From Prevotellamassilia timonensis (lineage in GTDB: Bacteria; Bacteroidota; Bacteroidia; Bacteroidales; Bacteroidaceae): a stretch of 52,938 bases of DNA. The stretch spans positions 227,207 through 280,144 of the forward strand of contig NZ_LT629842.1 in NCBI RefSeq assembly GCF_900106785.1, read 5' to 3'. The first letter of the stretch is position 1. Each line of letters starts with the position of its first letter. The position numbers were made by a program, and so were the translations under genes. Positions 41,974 to 49,902 of this stretch are shown here, in pieces. The notes beneath the pieces were generated by a model, which made no database searches, was not told the origin of the DNA, and saw only the letters and a list, made by a program, of their open reading frames with translations.

Positions 41974-43275
41974 TTAGTCCTTCAAGCAAGCGAGGGGTAT
42001 GATCTTGACACCATCAGGACGGGTGTAGGCCATTTCTCCTCCAGTTATAACCATAAGCAGATCCGGTTCACGCAGTTTAATTTGTTTTTCAGTCGTATTG
42101 TGCTCTTGCACAAGTCTTTTTATTTCCTTTAGGTGTTCTGCTCCTTCTTCAATCTCTCGACTGCCCAGTTTGAATTCGATTAGAGCATATCGTCCATCCT
42201 CAAGATGAAGAACTGCGTCAGCTTCCAAATCGTATCTGTCATGATAATATGAAATGGTCCCACCAAGGGATAATGAATAAGCTTTTAGATCGCGGATTGC
42301 CATACATTCGAACAAGAAACCGAATGTTTTCAAATCAGTATAGAGAGCTTCAGGTGACAGGCCTAAAGCTGCAACAGCAATAGAGGGGTCAACAAACTCA
42401 CGTTTCAAACCTCGTCGTATGGCAGATGCAGAACGGATAGCAGGGCTCCACGCTTCTATGTCTTGAATAACAAACAAACGTTCAAGAGCATCAATATATG
42501 TGTCGAATGAAGTCTGGCTAACACCATCTAAATGCTCGTTTGTATCTTTGTATACTACGTTCTTTTTGGCTAATGTTGAGATGTTGCGAGCATAACTTTT
42601 AAGTATTGTGCTTGCAACTTTTTCATTCCTCTTTATTCCATCTATTGTCGAAACATCAATACTGCATACTGTTTTTACATAGTTCTTGGCAATTTGCAGT
42701 TTTGCTTTGTCAAACTTTGCATGCAACGATGCAGGCCAACCACCGCGGCAAGCTGCAAATATCAGTTCTTCAATAGACATTTCAGACGTTATACCATCGA
42801 TGTCTAAATCCTTGTTGTTAAACAATTCTTTTAGCGAGATTCTGCCGTTAGATTCCAAAGATTCATGCAGGCTCATAGTAAGCATTTGCATCTTTGCAAT
42901 TCGTCCACTGCCAGAATGTTTGATAAATTCTTTTTTCTTATGGGGATCAATCGAGTTAGAACCTGTCATAATGAATTGTCCAAATTCATTACGTTTATCA
43001 ACCATAGCTCGCACCGAATCCCATAGAACGGGAGCTTCCTGCCATTCATCTATAAGACGTGGCGTGTCGCCTGCCAGAAGAAGTGAAGGTTTTATTCTGA
43101 TGGTGGTTTGGTATCTGTCGCGCATGTCAGGATCCTGCAGACTGATAGTGCTATTTGCATGTTGCTCTGCAGTTGTTGTCTTGCCACACCATTTTGGACC
43201 TTCTATGAGCACGGCTCCAGAGGAAGCCAGTAGCAAACTCAAATGCTCGTCAGCAGTTCTTTTAAGGTATTCCAT
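41974..43275 (-). CDS. ATP-binding protein, AAA_14 plus DUF4143, with PD-(D/E)XK-like end
   Basis: 433 residues. P-loop ATPase with Walker A GPKWCGKTT at residues 26-34 and Walker B-like LIDEW at 74-78, the AAA_14 pattern. The second half is a DUF4143 domain. Near the C-terminus D..(E)ADAVLHLEDGRYALIEFKLG gives an E367-x-K369 pair after an upstream acidic residue, like the PD-(D/E)XK nuclease signature common in this family. The gene looks more AT-rich and different in codon use from its neighbours, and is bracketed by direct R8 arrays and other repeats, suggesting acquisition as a cassette. Biological role unknown; such proteins are scattered through bacteria and archaea and have been suspected of a role in mobile DNA. 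Confidence 0.88.
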   Translation of the reverse strand: MEYLKRTADEHLSLLLASSGAVLIEGPKWCGKTTTAEQHANSTISLQDPDMRDRYQTTIRIKPSLLLAGDTPRLIDEWQEAPVLWDSVRAMVDKRNEFGQFIMTGSNSIDPHKKKEFIKHSGSGRIAKMQMLTMSLHESLESNGRISLKELFNNKDLDIDGITSEMSIEELIFAACRGGWPASLHAKFDKAKLQIAKNYVKTVCSIDVSTIDGIKRNEKVASTILKSYARNISTLAKKNVVYKDTNEHLDGVSQTSFDTYIDALERLFVIQDIEAWSPAIRSASAIRRGLKREFVDPSIAVAALGLSPEALYTDLKTFGFLFECMAIRDLKAYSLSLGGTISYYHDRYDLEADAVLHLEDGRYALIEFKLGSREIEEGAEHLKEIKRLVQEHNTTEKQIKLREPDLLMVITGGEMAYTRPDGVKIIPLACLKD

Positions 43276-43298
43276 GTCGTTTGTTGTATGATTTGTTG

Positions 43299-43306
43299 CA
43301 AAGATA
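43299..43306 (-). promoter_or_regulatory. -7 promoter motif of the ATPase gene
   Basis: TATCTTTG on the minus strand, 23 bp before the ATG, between the gene and the R8 array. The region where a -33 box would lie falls in the array edge. Confidence 0.6.
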
Positions 43307-43326
43307 CAGATTCTTTGCCAATTCTG

Positions 43327-43441
43327 TATTTTGTTTGGTGTTTTTGTGGCGTTTTGTTGGGTGCTTTTGTGGTATTTCGTTGGGTATTTTTGTGGTATTT
43401 TGTTGGGCGTTTTTGTGGCGTTTTATTGGGCGTTTTTGCGG
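43327..43441 (+). repeat. R8 tandem array, five 23-bp units
   Basis: Five 23-bp units (TATTTTGTTTGGTGTTTTTGTGG and variants), then TGGTGCGTAACAATTCGGCTTAGAATT, the same tail as the first array. The tail runs straight into an R6 end. Confidence 0.9.
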
Positions 43442-43465
43442 TGGTGCGTAACAATTCGGCTTAGA

Positions 43466-43496
43466 ATTCTAAAAACAGAATTTTTAGAACCACCCT
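43466..43496 (-). repeat. R6 end fragment after the R8 array
   Basis: Reverse complement begins AGGGTGGTTCTAAAAATTCT and GTTTTTAGA, matching the left end of the full R6 at 30728. Confidence 0.75.
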
Positions 43497-43503
43497 TACA
43501 TTT

Positions 43504-43557
43504 GTTCCCCTCGCTCCCATTCACATAGTGGGCTATGTGAATGGGAGCGAAGGGAAC
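43504..43557. other. Long near-perfect hairpin
   Basis: 25-bp stem with one mismatch and a TGGG loop (CATTCACATAG / CTATGTGAATG at the top). The centre resembles the CATAGCCCGCTATG centre of R6. It lies 50 bp downstream of the stop of the TolC-like gene and may act as its terminator (no U tract). With R8, R6 and the ATPase promoter it accounts for most of the 43276-43606 gap. Confidence 0.7.
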
Positions 43558-43606
43558 ATCTGCAACCCCGACAAAGCGCTTTCAACGTAAAGGGTGCCCC
43601 CCCTTG

Positions 43607-44812
43607 TCAGTAAAGCAAACCACGCAAAGTTGAAATGGCTTGTTGCGCTTGCCGCTCCGTGTCGAGCAGCGTGGTGCGTGCCGTGTAGTAAAACGACATT
43701 TCAAGCAGATAGTCGAGCAGCGAAATCTGACCCTCGTCCAGGGCGCGGCGCAGCAGGGTGGTGTTGCTCGTGGTAGATAAATCGCTCCGCAACTTGTCAG
43801 ATGCGTCAAGCAGATGGCGCGCAGTGGCGTATTGCTGCATGAGTTGTGACGACTGTTGGTGGCGCACATCATCGGCATCGAGCTGGCGAGCAACCACCTC
43901 GGCCTTAGCTTGCTTCACTTTGCGGCGCGTGTTGCCCCACAACGGCAGACTAAAGCCTAATGACAGACCGCTGTAATTGTTATCTTTGATGTATTCGCCT
44001 TGAAAGCCCACCATGAGAGCCGGCAAAGCCTCGGCTTTGGCCAGTTTTACCTCAGCTTGCTGCTGTGCCACGGCAGCCTGCGCAGCAAGCAAGGCCGGCG
44101 ACTGTGCCACAGCACTTTGCAAGTCGGCCAGTGCGGGCAGCGGCTGGTTGGCGTTGGGGTAACAAGTGTCGGCCAGTTCGAGAGGTTGCCCGCCGTTGAG
44201 GCGCTGCAGTTGCAGCAGCAATTCCTGTCGCTCGTTGCGTGCGCGTTCAAGTTCGGCCTGGCTCACCGAGGCATTAAGCTTCACCTTGTTCACCTCAATC
44301 TGGTTGATGTCACCTTGTGCAAACTTTTGTTGGTAGAGTTGGCACACCTCGTTGGCCAAGGCAGCACGCTGCGCCAGTTCGGTGCACAACTTGTTGTAGT
44401 ATACAACCGAAGTGAGCGTTTGGTCGGCCTCGGCAAGTAATTGCTGTTCCGCCTGACGGTAAGCCGCTTCGGCCACTTGGTTGCCAGCCCCGGCCAACTG
44501 CTTGCGGCGGCCCGTCAGCACACCCCAATCGAGCGTTTGTGTCACGCTCACATTGGTGCGGTTGGGCACGCCTTGCGGACTGCCAAACAAATAAGCCACC
44601 TCGGCCTCTGGGTCGGGCAGTTTGAGCGTTGTGCCGTTGGCCAGCCGCGAGGCTTGCAACTGGCTGCGGGCAGCCTTGAGTGTAGAGTTGTTGTGCACAA
44701 TGCCCAGCAGGGCGTCGCCCCAGGCAGAGTTTTGTGCGTTTTGAGTTTGTGCGTTTGCCACGGCAGTGCAGCAGCCAGCGAGCGCAGCTATGATGATGTG
44801 TCGGTATTTCAT
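43607..44812 (-). CDS. TolC-family outer-membrane protein of the metal RND efflux system (CusC/CzcC-like)
   Basis: 401 residues with a signal peptide (MKYRHIIIAALAGCCTAVANAQ, cleavage about residue 21). A single, rather short OEP-type helical/beta protein with long alanine/glutamine-rich helices, as in CzcC-like channels of Bacteroidota. Its ATG overlaps the stop of the RND pump gene (ATGA), so the pump and the channel are translationally coupled. It is expected to be the outer-membrane exit for the pump. A long hairpin lies 50 bp downstream. Confidence 0.88.
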   Translation of the reverse strand: MKYRHIIIAALAGCCTAVANAQTQNAQNSAWGDALLGIVHNNSTLKAARSQLQASRLANGTTLKLPDPEAEVAYLFGSPQGVPNRTNVSVTQTLDWGVLTGRRKQLAGAGNQVAEAAYRQAEQQLLAEADQTLTSVVYYNKLCTELAQRAALANEVCQLYQQKFAQGDINQIEVNKVKLNASVSQAELERARNERQELLLQLQRLNGGQPLELADTCYPNANQPLPALADLQSAVAQSPALLAAQAAVAQQQAEVKLAKAEALPALMVGFQGEYIKDNNYSGLSLGFSLPLWGNTRRKVKQAKAEVVARQLDADDVRHQQSSQLMQQYATARHLLDASDKLRSDLSTTSNTTLLRRALDEGQISLLDYLLEMSFYYTARTTLLDTERQAQQAISTLRGLLY

Positions 44813-47800
44813 TTTTTACGCGTTTTGAGTGGGGCCATGATGGGCACAATAAACAGGTTGAGCAGGGTGCTTGTGAGCAGTCCACCAAGCATGACCTGGG
44901 CCATGGGACTTTGAATTTCGTTGCCAGGCAGCGTGCTGCCAAGTGCCAGCGGAATGAGGGCCAATGCCGAGCAAAGCGCCGTCATGAGTATGGGGAGCAA
45001 ACGGTCGGTTGAGCCCTTTGTCACCACTTCGATGCGTGAAAGTCCGCGGTGCGACAGCTCGTTGTAGCGGTCGACAAGCAGCATGCCGCCACGGGTGGCC
45101 ATGCCAAAGAGCGATATGAAACCAATGATGGCCGGAATGCTCACCACACCGCCCGTAAACACCAGTGCCAATACTCCGCCAATGAGTGCCAATGGCAAAT
45201 TGAGCAGCACCACAACAGCCTGTGGCCATGAGCGGAACTGCAGATAGAGCAGTAACAGTATGACGATGATGCTGACAACCGACAAGCCGAGCAGCAAACG
45301 CGATGCGGCGGCTTCGCTCTCAAACTGTCCGCCATATTCGATGTGGTAGCCTTCGGGCAGCTTTACTTGTTGGTTGATGGCCCGTTGCATGTCGTTGACC
45401 ACCGAGCGCATGTCACGTCCTGTGGCATTGGCCGATACCACCAATTTGCGTTGCGCATTTTCGCGGCTGATGGTGTTGGGGCCGGCTGCTGACACCACAT
45501 CAGCTACGTCGGCCAGTGGCACTTGACGCCCGTCGGGGGTGTTGATGAGCAAGTCCTTTATATGTGCAATAGAGTTGATGTCGTCGTCGGCCATGCGCAC
45601 GGTAAGGTCGAGGCTCTTGGCGCCGTCCTGCACCTGGCTCACCACCTCGCCACCGATGGCGGCATTGACAAACTCGGCAAACTGCGGCAGGGTGATGCCG
45701 TAGCGTGCAAGCAGTGTGCGGCGTGGACGAATGTTGAGTTGCGGACGTTCCACCTGTTGCTCCACGTTGAGGTCTGTCACCCCGTCAATGCCCTTGGTGG
45801 CTTGCCGAATTTGCGTGCCGATGGCATGCAGTTGTGTGAGGTCGGGGCCAAACACCTTGATGGCAATGCCGGCCTTTGTGCCCGACAGCATGGCGTCGAT
45901 GCGGTGCGATATGGGTTGGCCTATTTCGATGTTGACACCAGGCAGTGTGCGCAGCCGCTGGCGAATGTCGTTCATGACCTCGTCCTTGCTGCGCTTGTCC
46001 AGTGTAAAAGGCACTTCCATTTCGCTGCCGTTCACCCCCTGTGCGTGTTCGTCAAGTTCGGCACGCCCCGTTTTGCGTGCCACATCGCGCACCTCGGGTA
46101 TTTGCAGTAGCAGTTGCTCGGCTTGGCGCCCTATGCGGTCGCTCTCCTCAAGCGACACCCCGGGCAGTGTGCTCACGTTGATGGTGAACGAGCCCTCGTT
46201 GAACGAAGGCAAGAATGAGCGCCCTAAGGTGAAGAACAGGCTTACCGTCAGTACCACCAGTGCCGCTGTCACGCCCAATATCCAGCGAGACGGTTTGCGG
46301 CCCAAGGCCCACATCAAGGCCTGTTCGTACCGAACCTTGAGCCGACGTACCCAGCGCGGTTCGTAATGGTGCACCTTCTGCGTCACGGCACCTGGTGTAA
46401 GTTGCGCTTGAGGGTCCTTGAGCAGCAGACGACAGAGCACGGGGGTGAGTGTGAGTGCCACGAGCGTTGAGGCAAAGAGCGATACGATAAAGCTTACGCC
46501 GAGCGGTGCAAGCATGCGGCCTTCGAGCCCGCTCAGGAAGAACAGTGGCACAAAGCTCACCACAATAATCAGTGTGGAGTTGAGTATGGGCATGCGCACC
46601 TCTTTCGAGGCATTGAATATGACCTCGGTCATGCGCAGCCTTTCGGCTTCGGACTTGCGGGCATTAAGGCGCAACCGCTTGTACACGTTTTCAACGTCCA
46701 CTATGGCATCGTCTACCAGCGAACCAATGGCTATGGCCATGCCGCCAATGCTCATGGTGTTGATGGTGAGACCCATAACCTTGAGCACAAGTAGCGTGAT
46801 GAGCAATGACAGGGGTATGGTGACAAGCGAAATAAGCGTGGTGCGGGCGTTCATCAAGAATATGAACAGAATGAGCACCACAAATATGCCGCCTTCGACG
46901 AGCGACTTTTTAATGTTCGAAATAGAAGCGTCGATAAAGTCCTGCTGGCGGTAAAGGTGCGTGTTGACCTTTACGTCGGCCGGCAGCGAGGGCTTGAGCG
47001 ATGCCATGGCCGAGTCGAGCTGCGTGGTGAGGTCGAGCGTGCTGATGGACGGCTGCTTGGTGACGGTGAGCAGCACGGCGGGACGGCCCGACACGGAGGC
47101 CAGTCCTGTTTTGGGACTTTTGGCGCCCAGCTTGATGTCGGCCACGTCGGCCAACACAATGGGCTGGTTGGCGGCGTTGCGTTTGATTACGGCTTGTGCC
47201 ATATCGTTGGTGCTGGTGGTTGACAGCACCCCGCGCACAATGTATTCGTTGCCGTGCTCATACAGCACCCCGCCCGTGGCATTGCGGTTCATGTTGCGCA
47301 CGGCGGTCATAACCTCGTCAAGTGCCACACCATAGTGACGCATGCGCTCGGGGTGGAGGCGTATTTGATATTCGAGCAAGTCGCCACCCATGACAGTGAC
47401 TTGTGCCACGCCGCCGGTGGAGAGCAGCCGCGGACGTATGGTCCAGTCGGCCAGGGTGCGCAGCGAGCCGAGCGAGGTGGTGTCGGCTGTGAGGCCGATG
47501 AACATGACTTCGCCCATGATGCTCGATTGCGGACCGAGGGTGGGCTGTCCTACGCCTTCGGGCAGGGCATCGCCAATGGTGGCCAACTTTTCAGACACTA
47601 TTTGGCGGTCGCGGTATACGTCTGTGCCCCAGTCAAATTCTACCCATACGACAGAGAAACCTGTGGTGGACGATGAGCGCACGCGGCGCACATCGGTGGC
47701 GCCATTGAGGGCTGTTTCGATAGGGAAGGTGACAAGGCGTTCCACCTCTTCGGCCGCCATGCCCTTGCCTTCGGTCATCACCACCACGGTGGGGGCATTG

Positions 47801-47925
47801 AGGTCGGGGAATACGTCCACCTCCATTTTCCACGCTGTCCAGCAGCCGGCAATGATAAGTAGCAAACTGAAGAACAGTATGACTGGCCGGTTGCGCAGCG
47901 AAAAAGCTATTATTTTGTTAAGCAT
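44809..47925 (-). CDS. Heavy-metal efflux RND pump (CusA/CzcA family)
   Basis: 1038-residue inner-membrane proton/cation antiporter with twelve transmembrane helices and two large periplasmic loops. It opens with MLNKIIAFSLRNRPVILFF; the transmembrane-4 signature AIAIGSLVDDAIVDVENVYKRL fits the HME-RND subfamily and is nearest the AIAIGxxVDxAIVxxEN form of CusA-like pumps, but the metal (Cu/Ag versus Co/Zn/Cd or Ni) cannot be settled. The periplasmic loops contain GEVMFIGLTAD and EIGQPISHRIDAMLSGTKAGIAIKVFGPDL. A 248-bp low-complexity gap separates it from the adaptor gene upstream. Confidence 0.92.
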   Translation of the reverse strand: MLNKIIAFSLRNRPVILFFSLLLIIAGCWTAWKMEVDVFPDLNAPTVVVMTEGKGMAAEEVERLVTFPIETALNGATDVRRVRSSSTTGFSVVWVEFDWGTDVYRDRQIVSEKLATIGDALPEGVGQPTLGPQSSIMGEVMFIGLTADTTSLGSLRTLADWTIRPRLLSTGGVAQVTVMGGDLLEYQIRLHPERMRHYGVALDEVMTAVRNMNRNATGGVLYEHGNEYIVRGVLSTTSTNDMAQAVIKRNAANQPIVLADVADIKLGAKSPKTGLASVSGRPAVLLTVTKQPSISTLDLTTQLDSAMASLKPSLPADVKVNTHLYRQQDFIDASISNIKKSLVEGGIFVVLILFIFLMNARTTLISLVTIPLSLLITLLVLKVMGLTINTMSIGGMAIAIGSLVDDAIVDVENVYKRLRLNARKSEAERLRMTEVIFNASKEVRMPILNSTLIIVVSFVPLFFLSGLEGRMLAPLGVSFIVSLFASTLVALTLTPVLCRLLLKDPQAQLTPGAVTQKVHHYEPRWVRRLKVRYEQALMWALGRKPSRWILGVTAALVVLTVSLFFTLGRSFLPSFNEGSFTINVSTLPGVSLEESDRIGRQAEQLLLQIPEVRDVARKTGRAELDEHAQGVNGSEMEVPFTLDKRSKDEVMNDIRQRLRTLPGVNIEIGQPISHRIDAMLSGTKAGIAIKVFGPDLTQLHAIGTQIRQATKGIDGVTDLNVEQQVERPQLNIRPRRTLLARYGITLPQFAEFVNAAIGGEVVSQVQDGAKSLDLTVRMADDDINSIAHIKDLLINTPDGRQVPLADVADVVSAAGPNTISRENAQRKLVVSANATGRDMRSVVNDMQRAINQQVKLPEGYHIEYGGQFESEAAASRLLLGLSVVSIIVILLLLYLQFRSWPQAVVVLLNLPLALIGGVLALVFTGGVVSIPAIIGFISLFGMATRGGMLLVDRYNELSHRGLSRIEVVTKGSTDRLLPILMTALCSALALIPLALGSTLPGNEIQSPMAQVMLGGLLTSTLLNLFIVPIMAPLKTRKK

Positions 47926-47947
47926 AGTAATATCAAGAGTTTTATGA

Positions 47948-48054
47948 GGGGGTTAGGGGGGAGAGGGGGATAGGGGGTAGAGGGTTAGAAGGTTAGGGGG
48001 TTAGAAGGTTAGGGGGAGAGAGGGTTAGAAGGTTAGGGGGTTAGGAGGTTAAAA
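47948..48054 (+). repeat. G-rich low-complexity tract with a strong G-quadruplex motif
   Basis: Runs G5-TTA-G6-AGA-G5-ATA-G5 at 47948-47977, followed by GGGTTAGAAGGTTA repeats. It lies between adaptor and pump genes on the strand opposite to the coding strand. Confidence 0.8.
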
Positions 48055-48067
48055 GATTACCTTGTTC

Positions 48068-48150
48068 TCCCGTTAACTTCTCAACTCTTCAACTTCTCAA
48101 CTCTTCAACTTCTCAACTCTTCAACTCCTCAACTTTTCAACTTTTCAACT
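48068..48150 (-). repeat. Pyrimidine-rich short tandem repeats (TCAACTCTTCAACTTC type)
   Basis: About six variants of an alternating TCAACTCT / TCAACTTC repeat; on the coding strand GTTGAGAAGTTGAAGA. Just downstream of the adaptor stop codon. Probably prone to length change by slippage. Confidence 0.8.
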
Positions 48151-48173
48151 CTTCCCCCTCTTCCCCTCCTTCC

Positions 48174-49331
48174 CTAATGTGAATGTCCTTCGGGTACGGC
48201 GCCACTGCTGGCAGCCAGTCGCACTTGGGTGGCGCCATGCGTGACGACCTTGTCACCCGCCTTGAGGCCGCTCACAATTTCGGTGCGCAGTCCGTCGGTA
48301 GCACCAATTTTAACCTCCTGGCGGCGGTAGCTGTCGGCATGCTCCTGCACATACACAAAGTACAGACCTTGCGCTTCGGTAAGCGCTTCGGTTGGCACGG
48401 CCAGCACACCGTGGCGCTGCTTGCCTTGAAGGTAAATCTGCGCCATGCTGCCGGCCACAATGTTGCCGCGGTTGTTAAACTCAAAAATCACAGGTACGAA
48501 ATTGCCATTGGTGGCGGTAGATTTGCCTTTCGATACAAGGCGGCCCCCAAGTGTGTTGAGGGCAACAACTTGTGCAGACTCTTGATATGTTAAACGGAAA
48601 TTGGCAGATGTGATGTCCGCCAAAAAACGGTAATAGCGTTCGGGCACATCGGCTCGCAGTTGCAAATGTTGGCTCTGTGTGATGGTGGCCAGCGGTTGGC
48701 CAGCTGCCACATAATCGCCGGGCTTTACAAGCAAATCCTTGATGTAGCCGCCAATGGGGGCACTGATGCCACGGCTTTGTGCCGCATTGCCCAAACTTTG
48801 TGCTGTGGCAGCGGCCGCCTGATAGCGTTGGCGTGCGTCCTCTAATTCGCGTTGCGCGATGATGTGCTCGGCGGCCAACTTCTGTGCCCGCTCATAGGCA
48901 CTTTTGGCAGCAGCCAGTTCGCTTTGTGCCACGGCCGCCGGGTTGCCGTCGGCCATGGGCTTGCCGTTTATTACAAACAGTGTTTTGCCATTGCCTACGG
49001 CACACCCCTCGGTGAGTGCGTTGCTGGCATATTTTACAATGCCTGCCATGGTGGCTGTAACGGTGGCCTCGCTGCCAGTGGCGGGCAGCACTTGCCCTGT
49101 GACCTCTATCACTTCGGCAAAAGTGGTGGGTTGTAAAGTGGTAATTTGCAGTTCTGCAGCCTTGGCTTGTGCCTCGGTAAAGGTTATTCCGTCGGCACCG
49201 TGGTCGTGGTCGTGCTCGTCGGCATCGGTGTGCTCACCTTCGTGCGCTTCGTGCTGGTGGGCATTGTGGCATGCGCCAAAGAGCGTAACCGATAGTGCGG
49301 CTACACTTATAAGAAAAATGTTGAAGTTCAT
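48174..49331 (-). CDS. Metal RND efflux periplasmic adaptor lipoprotein (CusB/CzcB-like)
   Basis: 385 residues. N-terminal lipoprotein signal with lipobox LFGAC (cysteine at residue 21), then a strikingly His/Asp/Glu-rich stretch (HNAHQHEAHEGEH, then HDHDHG; residues about 22-48) likely to bind metal ions in the periplasm. The rest is a standard membrane-fusion protein: barrel-sandwich halves (ATVTATMAGIVKYAS, RGISAPIGGYIKDLLVKPGD), a helical hairpin between them, a beta-barrel and membrane-proximal domain, and an EGHSH tail. It links the RND pump to the TolC-like protein. Confidence 0.92.
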   Translation of the reverse strand: MNFNIFLISVAALSVTLFGACHNAHQHEAHEGEHTDADEHDHDHGADGITFTEAQAKAAELQITTLQPTTFAEVIEVTGQVLPATGSEATVTATMAGIVKYASNALTEGCAVGNGKTLFVINGKPMADGNPAAVAQSELAAAKSAYERAQKLAAEHIIAQRELEDARQRYQAAAATAQSLGNAAQSRGISAPIGGYIKDLLVKPGDYVAAGQPLATITQSQHLQLRADVPERYYRFLADITSANFRLTYQESAQVVALNTLGGRLVSKGKSTATNGNFVPVIFEFNNRGNIVAGSMAQIYLQGKQRHGVLAVPTEALTEAQGLYFVYVQEHADSYRRQEVKIGATDGLRTEIVSGLKAGDKVVTHGATQVRLAASSGAVPEGHSH

Positions 49332-49379
49332 GTGTTATGCTGTGTTGTTGATATGAGAATAAATAGCAGAATGTGTTTA

Positions 49380-49784
49380 TCAACAACATGCAGGTGGCCC
49401 ACGCCGCGTGACGTGTTTGCCAATACGGAAAACGGTAGTAGAAACGGGACATTTGCCACAAAGTGCTTCTCCCGAAGTGGTGATAATAATAGTGTGGCGT
49501 TGCTGCCAAAAGTCGGTTGGCAGGAAGCAGGGTAGAGGACCGCCGCCAAATGGGACGGAAAGGGTGCGCTGCGGCACATTTTGCACACTGTGCCAATAGC
49601 ACAAATGCCGGTTGTCGCCGGCATGGTGGCGGGTGTGCACATCATTGGCACGTCCGTCGTCATGGCATATTTCTGATGTCCAACAAGCTGCCCCGCCATC
49701 ATGATGGTGGTGGGGAAACAGTGTGAGCAGCATGAGCAGTACAACTGCCAGCGCCACGTGATATGTGCAGCGGGTGGATTTCAT
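49380..49784 (-). CDS. Small exported His/Cys-rich protein (DUF6769-like)
   Basis: 134 residues from the ATG at 49784. An N-terminal hydrophobic segment (residues 9-22) is followed immediately by FPHHHHDGG, further His clusters (HTRHHAGDNRHLCYWH) and six cysteines with a terminal CC. It resembles small DUF6769-type proteins that head metal-efflux operons in Bacteroidota; the match is by general layout and should be confirmed. An alternative ATG at 49868 lies upstream of the predicted promoter and was rejected. It starts the operon and ends 48 bp before the adaptor. A role in periplasmic metal binding or sensing is inference. Confidence 0.7.
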   Translation of the reverse strand: MKSTRCTYHVALAVVLLMLLTLFPHHHHDGGAACWTSEICHDDGRANDVHTRHHAGDNRHLCYWHSVQNVPQRTLSVPFGGGPLPCFLPTDFWQQRHTIIITTSGEALCGKCPVSTTVFRIGKHVTRRGPPACC

Positions 49785-49831
49785 TTTATGCAAAGATGGT
49801 GCAAGGTGAGCGTAGAACACTAAACGCCGCA

Positions 49832-49854
49832 GCCTATCTTGTGCAAAGATAGGC
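49832..49854 (-). promoter_or_regulatory. Promoter of the metal-efflux operon overlapped by a perfect dyad
   Basis: Minus-strand -7 box TATCTTTG (49851-49844) lies within the palindrome GCCTATCTT-GTGCA-AAGATAGGC (9-bp arms). This is the position expected of an operator, and the dyad would also sit around the transcription start. No regulator gene is adjacent. Confidence 0.55.
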
Positions 49855-49902
49855 AATGTTGTTTGCAACTCCGTTGCATGTTCGGCTTGTTTGACAGGTT
49901 TG

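Noticed and set aside
43327-43441. CRISPR-like look of the 23-bp direct repeats
   Set aside because: Units are contiguous, with no spacers and no cas genes in the window.
43239-43454. Small minus-strand ORF rich in Asn/Thr/Lys/Gln/Pro upstream of the ATPase
   Set aside because: It is the translation of the 23-bp tandem array; with a 23-bp period the frame shifts each unit, so no conserved peptide repeat is encoded.
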